IMG/VR virus record: IMGVR_UViG_3300033143_003536 | Coordinates: 1-42,817 of that record | DNA: 42,817 bases | Reading direction: 5' to 3' (one strand) | Source: a virus | Shown here: positions 9,241 through 18,040 of the stretch, in pieces | How the letters are laid out: the number at the start of each line of letters is the position of its first letter | How positions within the stretch are numbered: position 1 is the first letter of the stretch | Notes under the pieces: generated by a model | Database searches by the model: none | The model's input: the letters and a program-made list of their open reading frames with translations, nothing else | Told to the model about the DNA's origin: nothing | Translations under genes and position numbers: made by a program

Positions 9241-9825
9241 TTATCTTGCTTGTTCACCCCACACCAACGAAATCGAAATGTCTTCGTTCGATGAGTCTTC
9301 AGCTGTTAATAATATTGATTGGTCTGGAGCGAGTGAGTATAGCCCCATCATATTTAATTTCATATCTGGAGTAGCAAAAGTAGGAAGAAGCCATGTGTGT
9401 ACAAGATTCCCATTGTCAGTAACAGTAGGAATTTTATAAGTCTCCATCGAAGCTGGGTTATGAGTGTTCCCATTCATGTCGTGTGGAGTAAGTGCTGTCC
9501 CGTTTGCCGTAACTGTTGGGTCTTCATAAAGTCTTATGATTGCACCATTTGATAACAACACATTGATAAACAAATCATACATGTGAAAGTCAAAAGTATT
9601 TGCTGTAAGATTTTTCAATAAGAAGAATGCTGTTTCATTGTTTGTACCAATACTAATTATGTCAGTAGTAACATGGAACATCCTCCCAAGTTCAAACAAT
9701 TCCCTTGCTTGATTTTCATCTTGAACTGCAAGTCTCTTAATATCACGCACAACAACCCTGGCCTGGTCTCCTGTTGTTTGGTCTGTTATAGAAACATCTT
9801 GTGTTATTTCGCTTAAGTCAGCCAT
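9241..9825 (-). CDS. Hypothetical structural protein
   Basis: 194 aa (MADLSEITQDVSITDQTTGD). Predicted mainly beta, with motifs NETAFFLLKNLTANTFDFHM, NGAIIRLYEDPTVTANG and DQSILLTAEDSS. It has no signal peptide, membrane segment or catalytic motif. The pattern is like small jelly-roll head or decoration proteins. It shares the start MAD with the neighbouring 200-aa gene and the fibre gene, but no clear paralogy beyond that is visible. Minor virion protein by position. Confidence 0.55.
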   Translation of the reverse strand: MADLSEITQDVSITDQTTGDQARVVVRDIKRLAVQDENQARELFELGRMFHVTTDIISIGTNNETAFFLLKNLTANTFDFHMYDLFINVLLSNGAIIRLYEDPTVTANGTALTPHDMNGNTHNPASMETYKIPTVTDNGNLVHTWLLPTFATPDMKLNMMGLYSLAPDQSILLTAEDSSNEDISISLVWGEQAR

Positions 9826-9889
9826 GATTTTACTTCGCTAATCTTTGCTCGTGTTAGTACATCACTGCCACACGAACAAAGTTAGAGAA

Positions 9890-10492
9890 CTAAACCTCTA
9901 TACCATTTACAAATGCGTAAACATCTGCGTTGGCTTTGTCGTTGTTTGTTACTACAACAAGCACCTTATCTCCAGCTACAACTTCGAGGTTAGCAGGGAA
10001 TAGTACTTCCACTGAACCTGTTGATGTTGAGCCAAAGAAAGTAGCTACTGTAACTTCAGAACCAGAAGGCCCTATTTGAAGTTCACCTTTGAATTTTCCT
10101 GAAGCAGAAGCTTGAACGCTTTTTATCTTCATTGTTTTCAAAGCAGTAACAGTGTAATCCACAACGGTGTTCTCTGTACCTGGAACTCCAGCTACAACAG
10201 TACCGTACTCGTGAACTTCACCAGCAACAACTCCTTCATCTTGAATTATTACGTTGATAGAACCATCGGCATTGATGCCTAATGTATCTGTTCCATCTGT
10301 AACAACCGTAGATAGAGAACCATCCGCATTGATAACAATCGTGTTACCAGAAGCGTCCTCAACAGTTACTAGACCACGACCACTAGAGTCGATAGCCCAA
10401 TATTGCGAGGCAGTAGTTCCGTCTCCTATTTTTACCACTACATCCCCATCGGTCTCGGTGCGGATTGGTAAACTTGAATCATAGTCGGCCAT
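9890..10492 (-). CDS. Beta-rich virion protein with C-terminal jelly-roll
   Basis: 200 aa. The N-terminal half has three degenerate repeats around GNTIVINADGSLSTV, DTLGINADGSINVI and RGLVTVEDASG. These are short Asp/Gly strands typical of beta-helix or fibre shafts. The C-terminal ~90 residues form a likely jelly-roll (SVQASASGKFKGELQIG, then AGDKVLVVVTNNDKANADVY) that resembles the 131-aa gene at 10765-11160. A capsid-surface or appendage decoration role is plausible. It is preceded by a 47-bp gap rich in TAA/ATA without an obvious promoter. Confidence 0.6.
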   Translation of the reverse strand: MADYDSSLPIRTETDGDVVVKIGDGTTASQYWAIDSSGRGLVTVEDASGNTIVINADGSLSTVVTDGTDTLGINADGSINVIIQDEGVVAGEVHEYGTVVAGVPGTENTVVDYTVTALKTMKIKSVQASASGKFKGELQIGPSGSEVTVATFFGSTSTGSVEVLFPANLEVVAGDKVLVVVTNNDKANADVYAFVNGIEV

Positions 10493-10539
10493 ACTTTAAT
10501 TTCGCTTAGTTAATAATAATAATTATACCATGTTTGGTA

Positions 10540-10752
10540 TTATTCACTAACCTCTTTTCCGTTAGTTAAATCATCAATTTCTTTTCTTTTTTTAACCAAC
10601 TCTATTTCAATGTCTTTATTTGTTTCTTGGTATTTCACCATATCCTTTTTCATCTTTGCTATGTTCAGTATGTTCTTTTTCATGATGAGTTCCTGTGACT
10701 GTAAGGCTACTTCCAACTCCATGATTTGCATTTCTTTATCTTCTTCATCCAT
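10540..10752 (-). CDS. Small coiled-coil protein
   Basis: 70 aa (MDEEDKEMQIMELEVALQSQ). Nearly the whole protein is a single charged heptad-like helix ending in KKRKEIDDLTNGKEVSE. No function recognised. Its location among decoration-like genes suggests an oligomerisation or assembly factor, but nothing proves that. Confidence 0.55.
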   Translation of the reverse strand: MDEEDKEMQIMELEVALQSQELIMKKNILNIAKMKKDMVKYQETNKDIEIELVKKRKEIDDLTNGKEVSE

Positions 10753-10764
10753 ATCTTTATTTAA

Positions 10765-11160
10765 TTATGCACTTGTAATGTCGACCATATAAACTCCTCC
10801 ACTAGCAGCGTGATTCGTGGTTGCCCCATGTATCACCTTCAGTGTTATTACTTCACCAGCGAGAACTTTAATAAGCACGTCTCCTTTAAAATTTCTATCA
10901 GTCCACGCATTCTTTCCTTGCCAAACTTTTGTCGAATCTATATATAAACGCATAGTAGCATCAGTCATTATCTCACCCTGTACTTTCTTTACGAGAACTG
11001 TTTGTCCTGCCGACACTGTAAAAGAAGCAAGGATAGTCTCTGTTACTGGAACTACCGCAGGGTCTTCTCCAAAAACATACAGAGCATCGCTTTCAATGAT
11101 AGCGGTGATTGGTGACTCTTCTGTAATTGAACTGATTTTATAATTACCTAGACTTGGCAT
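10765..11160 (-). CDS. Jelly-roll virion protein
   Basis: 131 aa (MPSLGNYKISSITEESPITA). Strand pattern: ILASFTVSAGQTVLVKKVQG, then DATMRLYIDSTKVWQG, FKGDVLIKVLAGEVITLKVI and GGVYMVDITSA. The last two strands match the C-terminal half of the 200-aa neighbour (VVAGDKVLVVV and YAFVNGIEV), so the two are probable paralogues. It is likely a capsid-decoration or short-appendage protein. The upstream gene's start lies 16 bp away. Confidence 0.6.
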   Translation of the reverse strand: MPSLGNYKISSITEESPITAIIESDALYVFGEDPAVVPVTETILASFTVSAGQTVLVKKVQGEIMTDATMRLYIDSTKVWQGKNAWTDRNFKGDVLIKVLAGEVITLKVIHGATTNHAASGGVYMVDITSA

Positions 11161-11176
11161 ATTTTATTACTTAAAA

Positions 11177-11584
11177 CTATTCTTCATCTCTTGTCATAAT
11201 AATACCAACAATTCCTGCTGGGCCTATTGTTACTTCTTTCAAAGACACTCGGTATTGTTTATCTGCCACATCAAAAATAAGCCTACGCCTTACTGGGCTG
11301 AGGCCATTTGCTGCGAGATTATAACTGTGCAGTTTTACTTGTGATTCACCTGAAGTGTCAGTGTCTAAAAGAGAACCTTCAGGGTATAGGTTTGCCACAT
11401 CAGGCCCGAACTCTAATTGTAATTGCATAGAGCTTGCGGCATCAGCTGGGGAATATTCAATATATAAAGTGATAGCACTCAAAGCCTCAACGAACCCAGT
11501 ATAGTTTGTGTCATTGTAATTGTCTGTAAGCGAGGTACTTGCTGGGATGATTACTGTTGTAGGTTGATTCTTAAAGTAAGCCAT
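11177..11584 (-). CDS. Beta-rich structural protein
   Basis: 135 aa (MAYFKNQPTTVIIPASTSLT). A beta-sandwich pattern is suggested by ALSAITLYIEYSPADAASSM, LQLEFGPDVANLYPEG and YRVSLKEVTIGPAGIVGIIM. Together with the genes at 9890 and 10765 it forms a row of small sandwich proteins downstream of the capsid gene. It overlaps the 85-aa gene by 34 bp, which suggests translational coupling. The family was not recognised. Confidence 0.6.
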   Translation of the reverse strand: MAYFKNQPTTVIIPASTSLTDNYNDTNYTGFVEALSAITLYIEYSPADAASSMQLQLEFGPDVANLYPEGSLLDTDTSGESQVKLHSYNLAANGLSPVRRRLIFDVADKQYRVSLKEVTIGPAGIVGIIMTRDEE

Positions 11585-11808
11585 GTTCTTTTAATTTTAA
11601 CAAGAAACCGAGTAAATAGCGATAGCTTTTTTGGTTGCCAAAAGTCAGGCTGGAATCTTGGCTCATTCAAGTCAACGAGAAAAGGAAACCGTTTCATCAG
11701 TTTCCCCCCTTCAATATCAGACATGTCCACTGATTCATTTACATTAAGTATGTCACCGTGAAGAGTGATTGGCTTCCCTCCTACTGTTGGATTGAATACT
11801 TTTTTCAT
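11551..11808 (-). CDS. Small basic hypothetical protein
   Basis: 85 aa (MKKVFNPTVGGKPITLHGDI). The C-terminal 25 residues are strongly basic and amphipathic (SLFTRFLVKIKRTWLTLRIN). The N-terminal part is like the short strand-and-turn proteins often encoded just downstream of phage capsid genes. Its 3' end overlaps the next gene by 34 bp. Function unknown. Confidence 0.6.
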   Translation of the reverse strand: MKKVFNPTVGGKPITLHGDILNVNESVDMSDIEGGKLMKRFPFLVDLNEPRFQPDFWQPKKLSLFTRFLVKIKRTWLTLRINLQQ

Positions 11809-11826
11809 ACTTATAGATTTGTAATT

Positions 11827-11877
11827 AAATCCTTATCTCCCTACCCAGGGTCGATTCTAGGAAGGGAGGAAAGATTT
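11827..11877 (-). terminator. Hairpin after the capsid gene (attenuator or mRNA-stability element)
   Basis: In the 83-bp gap after the capsid gene, a long imperfect inverted repeat pairs about 11827-11849 with 11857-11877. The core is CTCCCT with AGGGAG, extended by AAATC with GATTT at the base. On the minus-strand transcript it is not followed by a clean U-run, so partial termination or 3'-end protection of the abundant capsid mRNA is more likely than full termination. Confidence 0.6.
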
Positions 11878-11891
11878 AATCAGTTGGGTGT

Positions 11892-12821
11892 TTACACACT
11901 ACCATCTGAACCAACGATTGCATTGTAATCCAATGCTCCTGTCATTTCTCGGAACTCACCTTTGTAGATGTAGTTGTTGTTACGTTGTAACCTCCAATCT
12001 ACTAAGTCAGTTGAAACATCTTGTCGAACCCAACGTGTTGCAGAGTGGTTGTCTCCAAGGAGGAACCAAGCTGTGTCAGAACCGCCAGCTACAGCACCTA
12101 AGTAAGGTGAAGTTGCTAGGTTGATTCCATAACGTGAGCTATAGATATTGATGTTGTTATCAGGAGTATCAGCCTGTAATTCTGAATCCAGAATTGTAGC
12201 TGCTGTCTTGAACAACGCCAACGGTACAAGAAGAGTAGCTGGGATATTACCACGAATGGTACCATCCTGTGCTTTCATCTCAGCAAGTGCGATAATCGCA
12301 GTGTTAAGTGAAGCCTCTGCTAGTACAGCTGTTATCTTATTGTCGATAGTGTCTCCGTTAAGATTAACGTGAGAGTCAGAAATCAACGACACTCCATCGG
12401 CTGTAAGTGTAGTTGAGAAAGCGTTTCGATAAAGCCCCATTGCATTTGAGTCTCGTGTAATACGAGCTGTTTCTGCCATGTCAGTAACCATCTTTTCATA
12501 CGCTCCATGCATGTTGTCATCAAAGAAGTTCTTAGGAACATCTATTGACTGTGCATAGTTCACTACGTTGAAAGTGATTTGGTTACTAATTCGAGCGTTA
12601 GCTTGAGCAACATCTTGTTCCTCTGCTCGTTCGCTCCAAAGACCTGTGCCTTTGAATACCTCCTGAATTTCAGCTGCTTTGTCTGTTGAGTCTTGCTTGA
12701 AGACCATAGGTGACTGTGCATCTACCCATCCTGGGTGCATACGTCCGTCAAACTCTTGTTTGAAAACGTCATCCAACGCAGTCTTAACTACATTGGGATT
12801 TAGTTTGCTTGAATAACTCAT
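11892..12821 (-). CDS. Major capsid protein (HK97-like)
   Basis: 309 aa (MSYSSKLNPNVVKTALDDVF). The pattern fits an HK97-fold capsid protein: an N-terminal arm, an E-loop-like stretch (GTGLWSERAEEQDVAQANAR), a spine helix (NMHGAYEKMVTDMAETARI), the segment SLISDSHVNLNGDTIDN, then helices and strands ending TDLVDWRLQRNNNYIYKGEF. Gene order scaffold-decoration-capsid supports the call. It is preceded by the decoration gene (10 bp) and followed by a strong hairpin. There is no cleaved prohead-protease signature and no protease gene, so assembly is probably scaffold-driven. Confidence 0.88.
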   Translation of the reverse strand: MSYSSKLNPNVVKTALDDVFKQEFDGRMHPGWVDAQSPMVFKQDSTDKAAEIQEVFKGTGLWSERAEEQDVAQANARISNQITFNVVNYAQSIDVPKNFFDDNMHGAYEKMVTDMAETARITRDSNAMGLYRNAFSTTLTADGVSLISDSHVNLNGDTIDNKITAVLAEASLNTAIIALAEMKAQDGTIRGNIPATLLVPLALFKTAATILDSELQADTPDNNINIYSSRYGINLATSPYLGAVAGGSDTAWFLLGDNHSATRWVRQDVSTDLVDWRLQRNNNYIYKGEFREMTGALDYNAIVGSDGSV

Positions 12822-12831
12822 AGTGATTTAT

Positions 12832-13314
12832 TTAGTCTTGAGCAGTAGCAGAACCTCGAACCTCGAAATCAATCGTGCCTTCGGCAGGACTACCATCTTT
12901 AATTGACAATCCATCGCCTACTGCATCATCCTCGTTCAGGGTGTAAACACCGCCAGCGAGAGTGAAACCTACATTGTCGTTTAGTAAAGCGAGAAGCTTA
13001 GCATCGGTGTCGATGTTAGCTGGAGTCGTTACCTTAGCTCGGTAAAGTACACCTGGAAGTGGAAGATAAACTTCTACTGTACCATCTGCTGAAGCTGTTT
13101 CATTTGAATCACTAGCTGCGATTCCGAGTACTGCTCCAATAGCTACTGTTGGTTCTGCGGTTGGAACAGGGATAGCATAGTTGCTACCAGTTCCTCCAAT
13201 CTTCACAGGTTCTCCAACAAGAATCTGAGTTGCCCCAGCTTCTGTTCGGTATACACGAGATGGAACGACATTGTGACCACCTTGGTCAACAATTTTTACA
13301 TCATTCTTTGCCAT
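12832..13314 (-). CDS. Capsid decoration protein (head-stabilising)
   Basis: 160 aa (MAKNDVKIVDQGGHNVVPSR). It is Ala/Gly/Thr-rich and all-beta, with GEPVKIGGTGSNYAIPVPTA, AIGAVLGIAASDSNETASAD and DGTVEVYLPLPGVLYRAKVT. This resembles small beta-barrel capsid-cementing proteins of the DUF2190/lambda D-like kind. It sits between the scaffold-like and capsid genes, the usual place for a decoration protein. Function is inferred from context and composition. Confidence 0.7.
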   Translation of the reverse strand: MAKNDVKIVDQGGHNVVPSRVYRTEAGATQILVGEPVKIGGTGSNYAIPVPTAEPTVAIGAVLGIAASDSNETASADGTVEVYLPLPGVLYRAKVTTPANIDTDAKLLALLNDNVGFTLAGGVYTLNEDDAVGDGLSIKDGSPAEGTIDFEVRGSATAQD

Positions 13315-13325
13315 GTTATTGAATG

Positions 13326-14033
13326 TTAATTTTTAACATCCTTCGCTGTCAGACCCCTTCTTGCTAACACTGCCTCATCGGCTGGTGATAACTTCACGGT
13401 GCCATCTGGCTGGTCAACTGCGGAGGATTCTTCACTTGCTCCTGTGCCTTGAGTAGCACTATCATTTGAGTGTTGTGCCTTCTTAATCTCATCGAGATTT
13501 TTCTGCACCCTACCTTCATTCGCAAGCAGTTTACACTTTTTTAGGTCACGTTGAATGTCTTGTATTGAATAGCCAGTATGTCGAACTGTATTGTCATAGT
13601 GGAATCTGATAAGAGTTCGTTCATCAAGGTTGCCCGAAAGGATTGAGATAACTTCCGTTATCTTATCTTCGACTAATCCTGATTTGAAATTATCAAGTTC
13701 TTCTTTAACTAAGCTCGCTGCCTGTTCACGCATTAGTTCTTGTGAGGCCTGAGTGTTCTCATGATGACTTTCTTTATTCGCTTCTTCCATCTTTTTTATC
13801 TTCTCTTTCGCAGCCATCATACCATCTTTATAATTTTTACTATCAGCTTTTTCTCTATCGAGTTGAGCTTTATAGTCGATGGTCTCATCTTTTTTTTCTT
13901 CTGTTTTTTTTAAGTCATCTGCATTCTGACCTTGTGAAGAATTATCCTTTTTCTCTGACCCTGGAGCTTTCTGGTCATCGGCATTAGGATTCGCCTTTTT
14001 GTCTTTCAACTCCGCATCGTTATTTTTTGTCAT
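13326..14033 (-). CDS. Scaffolding-like protein
   Basis: 235 aa. The N-terminal ~90 residues are extremely charged and disordered (KDKKANPNADDQKAPGSEKK and similar). A helical middle follows (MAAKEKIKKMEEANKESHHE, SLVKEELDNFKSGLVEDKIT) with a Ser/Thr-rich C-terminal section (VKLSPADEAVLARRGLTAKD). Charge, low complexity, helical content and position between portal and capsid are typical of phage scaffold proteins, which guide procapsid assembly and leave before DNA fills the head. No protease domain is present. Confidence 0.78.
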   Translation of the reverse strand: MTKNNDAELKDKKANPNADDQKAPGSEKKDNSSQGQNADDLKKTEEKKDETIDYKAQLDREKADSKNYKDGMMAAKEKIKKMEEANKESHHENTQASQELMREQAASLVKEELDNFKSGLVEDKITEVISILSGNLDERTLIRFHYDNTVRHTGYSIQDIQRDLKKCKLLANEGRVQKNLDEIKKAQHSNDSATQGTGASEESSAVDQPDGTVKLSPADEAVLARRGLTAKDVKN

Positions 14034-14054
14034 AACTTAATTGATTTTATTATA

Positions 14055-14375
14055 CTAAAGCTTTGATATGTTGTCTATTTTCTTTTCGAGGATATCTATG
14101 GTAAGCAACATGGCTTTACCAAAGAGGATATCATCGTTCGTTTTACTGTATTGATATATTCTTTTGTTCGCTACGTACTTCATTTCTTGCATCAACATCT
14201 TGTGAGTATTCAGTTTCTGTAATGCCTGTGCACCGTTCACTAATTCTTTAAGGGTTGCTTGATTTACTACATCACCACGAAAAGTCATCTTGCTATTTTC
14301 ATATCGCAAGATGTCATCTTCGGTCACTGCATTAAACAAATGCCTCAAGCACCAGTTTGCTATTATTCTTTTCAT
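14055..14375 (-). CDS. Small helical protein between portal and scaffold
   Basis: 106 aa (MKRIIANWCLRHLFNAVTED). Helical and mildly basic, with TEDDILRYENSKMTFRGDVV and KLNTHKMLMQEMKYVANKRI. I have seen this kind of small helical protein next to portal genes in podovirus-like genomes, but no function is known to me. It starts 2 bp after the portal stop. Confidence 0.65.
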   Translation of the reverse strand: MKRIIANWCLRHLFNAVTEDDILRYENSKMTFRGDVVNQATLKELVNGAQALQKLNTHKMLMQEMKYVANKRIYQYSKTNDDILFGKAMLLTIDILEKKIDNISKL

Positions 14376-14377
14376 TG

Positions 14378-16357
14378 TTATTCCATGGCACCTCCACCTC
14401 CCTCAAGAGCTGAAAGATTCTTTGAACCTGTAATCTGAGAAAGCATATTGGTGTCTACACCGCTCTGCTTTACCCCCTCTGCTCGACCTTCATCGGGGTT
14501 TGTTTGCTGTTGTGGCTGTGGTTTTTTTATGTATTTGTCTGACTCTCCTGGTTTGTAGTTTTCTATAAGGAAGTCTCGGTATACAGCTTCTTGATTTGCG
14601 AGAGGATTCTGAATCAATCTATCATATGCCTCAAGGTTAAGAGCCTTCTCAACTGCCTGTGATTTAGGGAATAGGTCATCGGCTGATACTACAATCCTGT
14701 ATTTCATCTGTCGTATCATGTCTGGATTTGCAACAATAAGTCTTGTATCTGAGTCCATACCACCCTCTTCTTCAAGCACATCGAATGACATTTCGAGTGG
14801 GTCTGTCTTACCATCGAACCTATCTGGGTCGAACTTAATCTGCTTTGTTACATTCTTTCCTTCAACAATTTCATTTGGAAGTATAAAAGATTTGAATCTT
14901 AATTTGTCTGTTACTGAGGTGAGGTTAGAAATATCAGCTACTGTTAGATGTTGGAGTATATCTCCTATCATAAGGTCTCCTATGTCCTCAACAAAGAATC
15001 GTACTTGTTTGCCAAAAAGTCCCAGTATTTTCTGTGCATTTGAGTCTGCTTTAGAGATTTCAAGGGCTGTTCTTTCACCTCCTTGTGGGAGAATACCTGA
15101 CTGGAAGGGGTCATTTGAACTCTCAACTAGACTTCTCTCCACTGTATTTAAGGTATTCATACCTGAACGTAGGTCTGAACCCTGTGTAATCGGTGCCATC
15201 TTTGAATCCTGCCTTAAGGTTACTACTGCTCCAGGAACCATAACTCCTGAATCAATATCCTCTGACCCGAAGAGTGCCATAGGTGGCATCATGTTGAGGA
15301 ATGTCCCATCGAGTATCATATTGTAAAGCACATCAACCATGTCTTGGTCTGGTGCCATCTTCTCAACCGCTGATTTGTAGTAGAAAAATCTCCCTTCATT
15401 GATAGGTTCGTACCCTGTTTTCCCGAATGGATACATCTTATCATCCCGTGGATTAGGGTTATCAGGACTCTCATCCATAGGGATATTGTTCACATATGTG
15501 AGCATGAGGTCCTCTGACCGATTGTGATACACGACAACATTTACTTGGTCTGCTTGGTTGTCATCATCCGTTGATTCAAAGAATGTATCTTCCTCCGCTA
15601 CGTAGAATATCTTTCTTCCTGGGGTTACATACTCTCGGAAGTTAGCTTTGTCGTGAAACATAGACCTCGCAGTAGAGAATGGGATGTTTCGGTTCTCAAT
15701 AAGGAAACCTTGCTTCTGAATATTGCTCTCGAAGATGTTTGCTATGTACAATTCATCTATAGGAAATAATGCCATCTGGAATCCAGAGAACAATTCATCG
15801 ACAACCTGTCGTGTAGTAATTTCTCCGTTGTCTAACTTCTGTTTTACTTCTCTTACAACATGAGCAAACTCAGTCTTCACTATCGCCGCTGGTGACATGG
15901 TCGCAGCAACCATCGAGTCAACAAATTTCTTAGCATACTCGCTGTTGTCTATCGTGTGTTTGATAAGGTCTCTCATTATTTCTGCCGCAGCTTTGTCTTC
16001 GACATCATCAGGATTTTGAGCAAATACATTTGGATATAAAATGGTTGCAGTAATATGAGCGACAATAGAAATTATTTTATTACGAGTTATAGGTCGGATG
16101 GTCTGTGCTCGCCATGACTCATCTGGGTCATCGGACCGTGGAGGTATGTAATTATTAAAAGCCCTAGCATTATCATTCTTGTACTCAACTACCGAGCGGT
16201 CATTAAATTCTCTGAACGGTTTGTTCATGAGTGCTTGTCCTTTAGAAAAATCATTTTGTACCTGAAGAATTCTCTGCTTCGTTTCTTCATCAGGTTGGAA
16301 ATCTGATTTCGGTGTGAGGATGTTTCCTTTTTTGTCTCTTATTAGTAGGCCCAACAT
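14378..16357 (-). CDS. Portal protein
   Basis: 659 aa (MLGLLIRDKKGNILTPKSDF), a size typical of podovirus portals. It shows an N-terminal clip/wing-like region (RAFNNYIPPRSDDPDESWRA, RPITRNKIISIVAHITATIL), a mid-section with MVDVLYNMILDGTFLNMMPP, and a C-terminal Pro/Gln/Gly-rich tail (KKPQPQQQTNPDEGRAEGVK). Portals form the dodecameric ring through which terminase packs DNA. It is located after terminase and before the scaffold and capsid genes. A 50-aa ORF separates it from the large terminase. Confidence 0.85.
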   Translation of the reverse strand: MLGLLIRDKKGNILTPKSDFQPDEETKQRILQVQNDFSKGQALMNKPFREFNDRSVVEYKNDNARAFNNYIPPRSDDPDESWRAQTIRPITRNKIISIVAHITATILYPNVFAQNPDDVEDKAAAEIMRDLIKHTIDNSEYAKKFVDSMVAATMSPAAIVKTEFAHVVREVKQKLDNGEITTRQVVDELFSGFQMALFPIDELYIANIFESNIQKQGFLIENRNIPFSTARSMFHDKANFREYVTPGRKIFYVAEEDTFFESTDDDNQADQVNVVVYHNRSEDLMLTYVNNIPMDESPDNPNPRDDKMYPFGKTGYEPINEGRFFYYKSAVEKMAPDQDMVDVLYNMILDGTFLNMMPPMALFGSEDIDSGVMVPGAVVTLRQDSKMAPITQGSDLRSGMNTLNTVERSLVESSNDPFQSGILPQGGERTALEISKADSNAQKILGLFGKQVRFFVEDIGDLMIGDILQHLTVADISNLTSVTDKLRFKSFILPNEIVEGKNVTKQIKFDPDRFDGKTDPLEMSFDVLEEEGGMDSDTRLIVANPDMIRQMKYRIVVSADDLFPKSQAVEKALNLEAYDRLIQNPLANQEAVYRDFLIENYKPGESDKYIKKPQPQQQTNPDEGRAEGVKQSGVDTNMLSQITGSKNLSALEGGGGAME

Positions 16358-16399
16358 ATAGTGATAGTAATTAAAAGTTAAAAATTTTTTTTTATTATA

Positions 16400-16552
16400 T
16401 TAGTACCCCATTATGTTCTTAGGATTTTCTTCATTCTCTTCATGTATATCAACAACTTCTGCTTTCGATTCTTGCTTTAAGGCATTCGAGAGGGACGTGC
16501 TCAGCACACGCTTAGTGATAATAAAGGTCTTCTGTTGTTTGGGTTCTGTCAT
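16400..16552 (-). CDS. Small hypothetical protein between terminase and portal
   Basis: 50 aa (MTEPKQQKTFIITKRVLSTS), filling the gap between the large terminase stop (16571) and the portal start (16357). The N-terminus is basic and the C-terminus acidic (VVDIHEENEENPKNIMGY). It is in the same orientation as its neighbours with 18-bp and 42-bp gaps. There is no clear Shine-Dalgarno sequence. It is probably real because the frame exactly fills the gap, but no family was recognised. Confidence 0.5.
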   Translation of the reverse strand: MTEPKQQKTFIITKRVLSTSLSNALKQESKAEVVDIHEENEENPKNIMGY

Positions 16553-16570
16553 GGTTTTATTATATCACAA

Positions 16571-18040
16571 TTATCTTTTCTGGAAATATCCTGACATTTT
16601 TTTCTTGAAAACTTTTGCGTGCTGGAAGGAGCCAGTGTTCTCTACTGCTTCAAGTTGGGAGGCTAAATTATCTATTCTGTCATCATGTCTTCCTTTTGGA
16701 AATTGGAGGAATTCTCTGCGGAGGTCTCTTTGGCTCGGTCTGAGAAAGATGACACCTGCATTGAATAGGGGCAGGAGACCACGTATACGCTGTTCTTTGG
16801 CAGTTCTGGTATTACGCTTCAACTCGTGCACTGTGAAGTACGCCATGCGTCTTTTCTGCTCTTCGATGATGTACCATTTGAGCATCTTCTGATAGGCAAC
16901 AGTCTCGATGTAGACCTCGCTTCGGTACTGATTCTGGTGCCGAAAGATAATGTCGGCAGTTTGCCCTGGGTCAAATTTTCCTGCGGTTTCTTCGACCACA
17001 TACCAGTTCGGCCCATCCGCTTGTTTGCCGACAGTAGTGATGACCGTGTTGTCACCTTTCGCTTGTCCTGTTGCTGGGTCGACAGTAGTTGTGTACCTGA
17101 GATATTGTGGCTGGATATCTTCTTCTTCAAAAGTCTTGAACATCTCTTGTCTGAACTCCTGATTCTCGGAGAGAATAGGATTCTGCTGATAGAGTGATGC
17201 CCAGTCATGAACAGTAATATTTTCTTTAATATTATTAAGTGTCGGTTTTGGAAATTTATTTGGCCATAACGCCTCACCTTCTTTTCTGTGTTCTTCATCG
17301 TGTTCCGCTATAGCTGGAAATCTAACAACATCCCATTCATCTGTGAGGGATTGTTCCTCTTTGTTATCTCCCGATTCATTAAGAACTCTACCGACAAGGT
17401 CATCGAGATGCCATCGGGTCATGATAATAATTATAACTCCTGACCCTTCGAGTCGTGTGTAGAGAGTTGATGTATACCACTCATATATTTTTTGCCTTAA
17501 GGATTGCGAGTCAGCTTCTTCTCTATTTTTTAGTGGGTCATCAATGATAGCAATCTTCGCTCCGAAGCCCGTGATGGCACCACCAACACCGACAGAGGAG
17601 TATGAGCCACCGTTAGTAGTTATCCATTTATCTTTCGCCTTTGAGTCTTTTCGGATTCTAGTTTTCGGGAAGATGGCTGGATAGTTTGGATTCGTTTGGA
17701 TGATGTCTCGGGCCTTCATGCCGAAAGACTGAGCAAGGTCGGCTGAATATGACGTAATTATAAAAGGCCACTCAGGATGTTTTCCGAGGGCATAGGTCGG
17801 GAAGAGAGTAGTGGCTGTGTGGCTCTTGCCGTGTCGTGGCGGCATTTCTAGGATGAGTCGGTATGGTTTATCCTGTTCGGCCATTTCAATGGCGTGTTCG
17901 AGCTTCTCAGCAATAACCTGATGATGCCAGTTGGCTTCATAGTTAGGGTCAATGACCTGACAAAAGTTAATGAAATTATTTCTCGCTGCACTCGTTAGAA
18001 AGTCTGATTTGTTTGGCAGCTTCTCTTTGGATGATTGCAT
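16571..18040 (-). CDS. terL: Terminase large subunit (packaging ATPase/nuclease)
   Basis: 489 aa. The N-terminal ATPase has Walker A MPPRHGKS (residues 66-73), Walker B IAIIDDP (163-169) with the catalytic acidic pair, and a coupling motif region VIIIIMTRWH (202-211). The C-terminal nuclease has TTTVDPATGQAKGDNTVITT (first metal-binding Asp) and DDRIDNLASQLE (last Asp). It cuts concatemeric DNA and drives it into the prohead through the portal. The start at 18040 has a good Shine-Dalgarno sequence (GAGGAG, six bases before ATG). It overlaps the small-subunit gene by 65 bp. Confidence 0.95.
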   Translation of the reverse strand: MQSSKEKLPNKSDFLTSAARNNFINFCQVIDPNYEANWHHQVIAEKLEHAIEMAEQDKPYRLILEMPPRHGKSHTATTLFPTYALGKHPEWPFIITSYSADLAQSFGMKARDIIQTNPNYPAIFPKTRIRKDSKAKDKWITTNGGSYSSVGVGGAITGFGAKIAIIDDPLKNREEADSQSLRQKIYEWYTSTLYTRLEGSGVIIIIMTRWHLDDLVGRVLNESGDNKEEQSLTDEWDVVRFPAIAEHDEEHRKEGEALWPNKFPKPTLNNIKENITVHDWASLYQQNPILSENQEFRQEMFKTFEEEDIQPQYLRYTTTVDPATGQAKGDNTVITTVGKQADGPNWYVVEETAGKFDPGQTADIIFRHQNQYRSEVYIETVAYQKMLKWYIIEEQKRRMAYFTVHELKRNTRTAKEQRIRGLLPLFNAGVIFLRPSQRDLRREFLQFPKGRHDDRIDNLASQLEAVENTGSFQHAKVFKKKMSGYFQKR

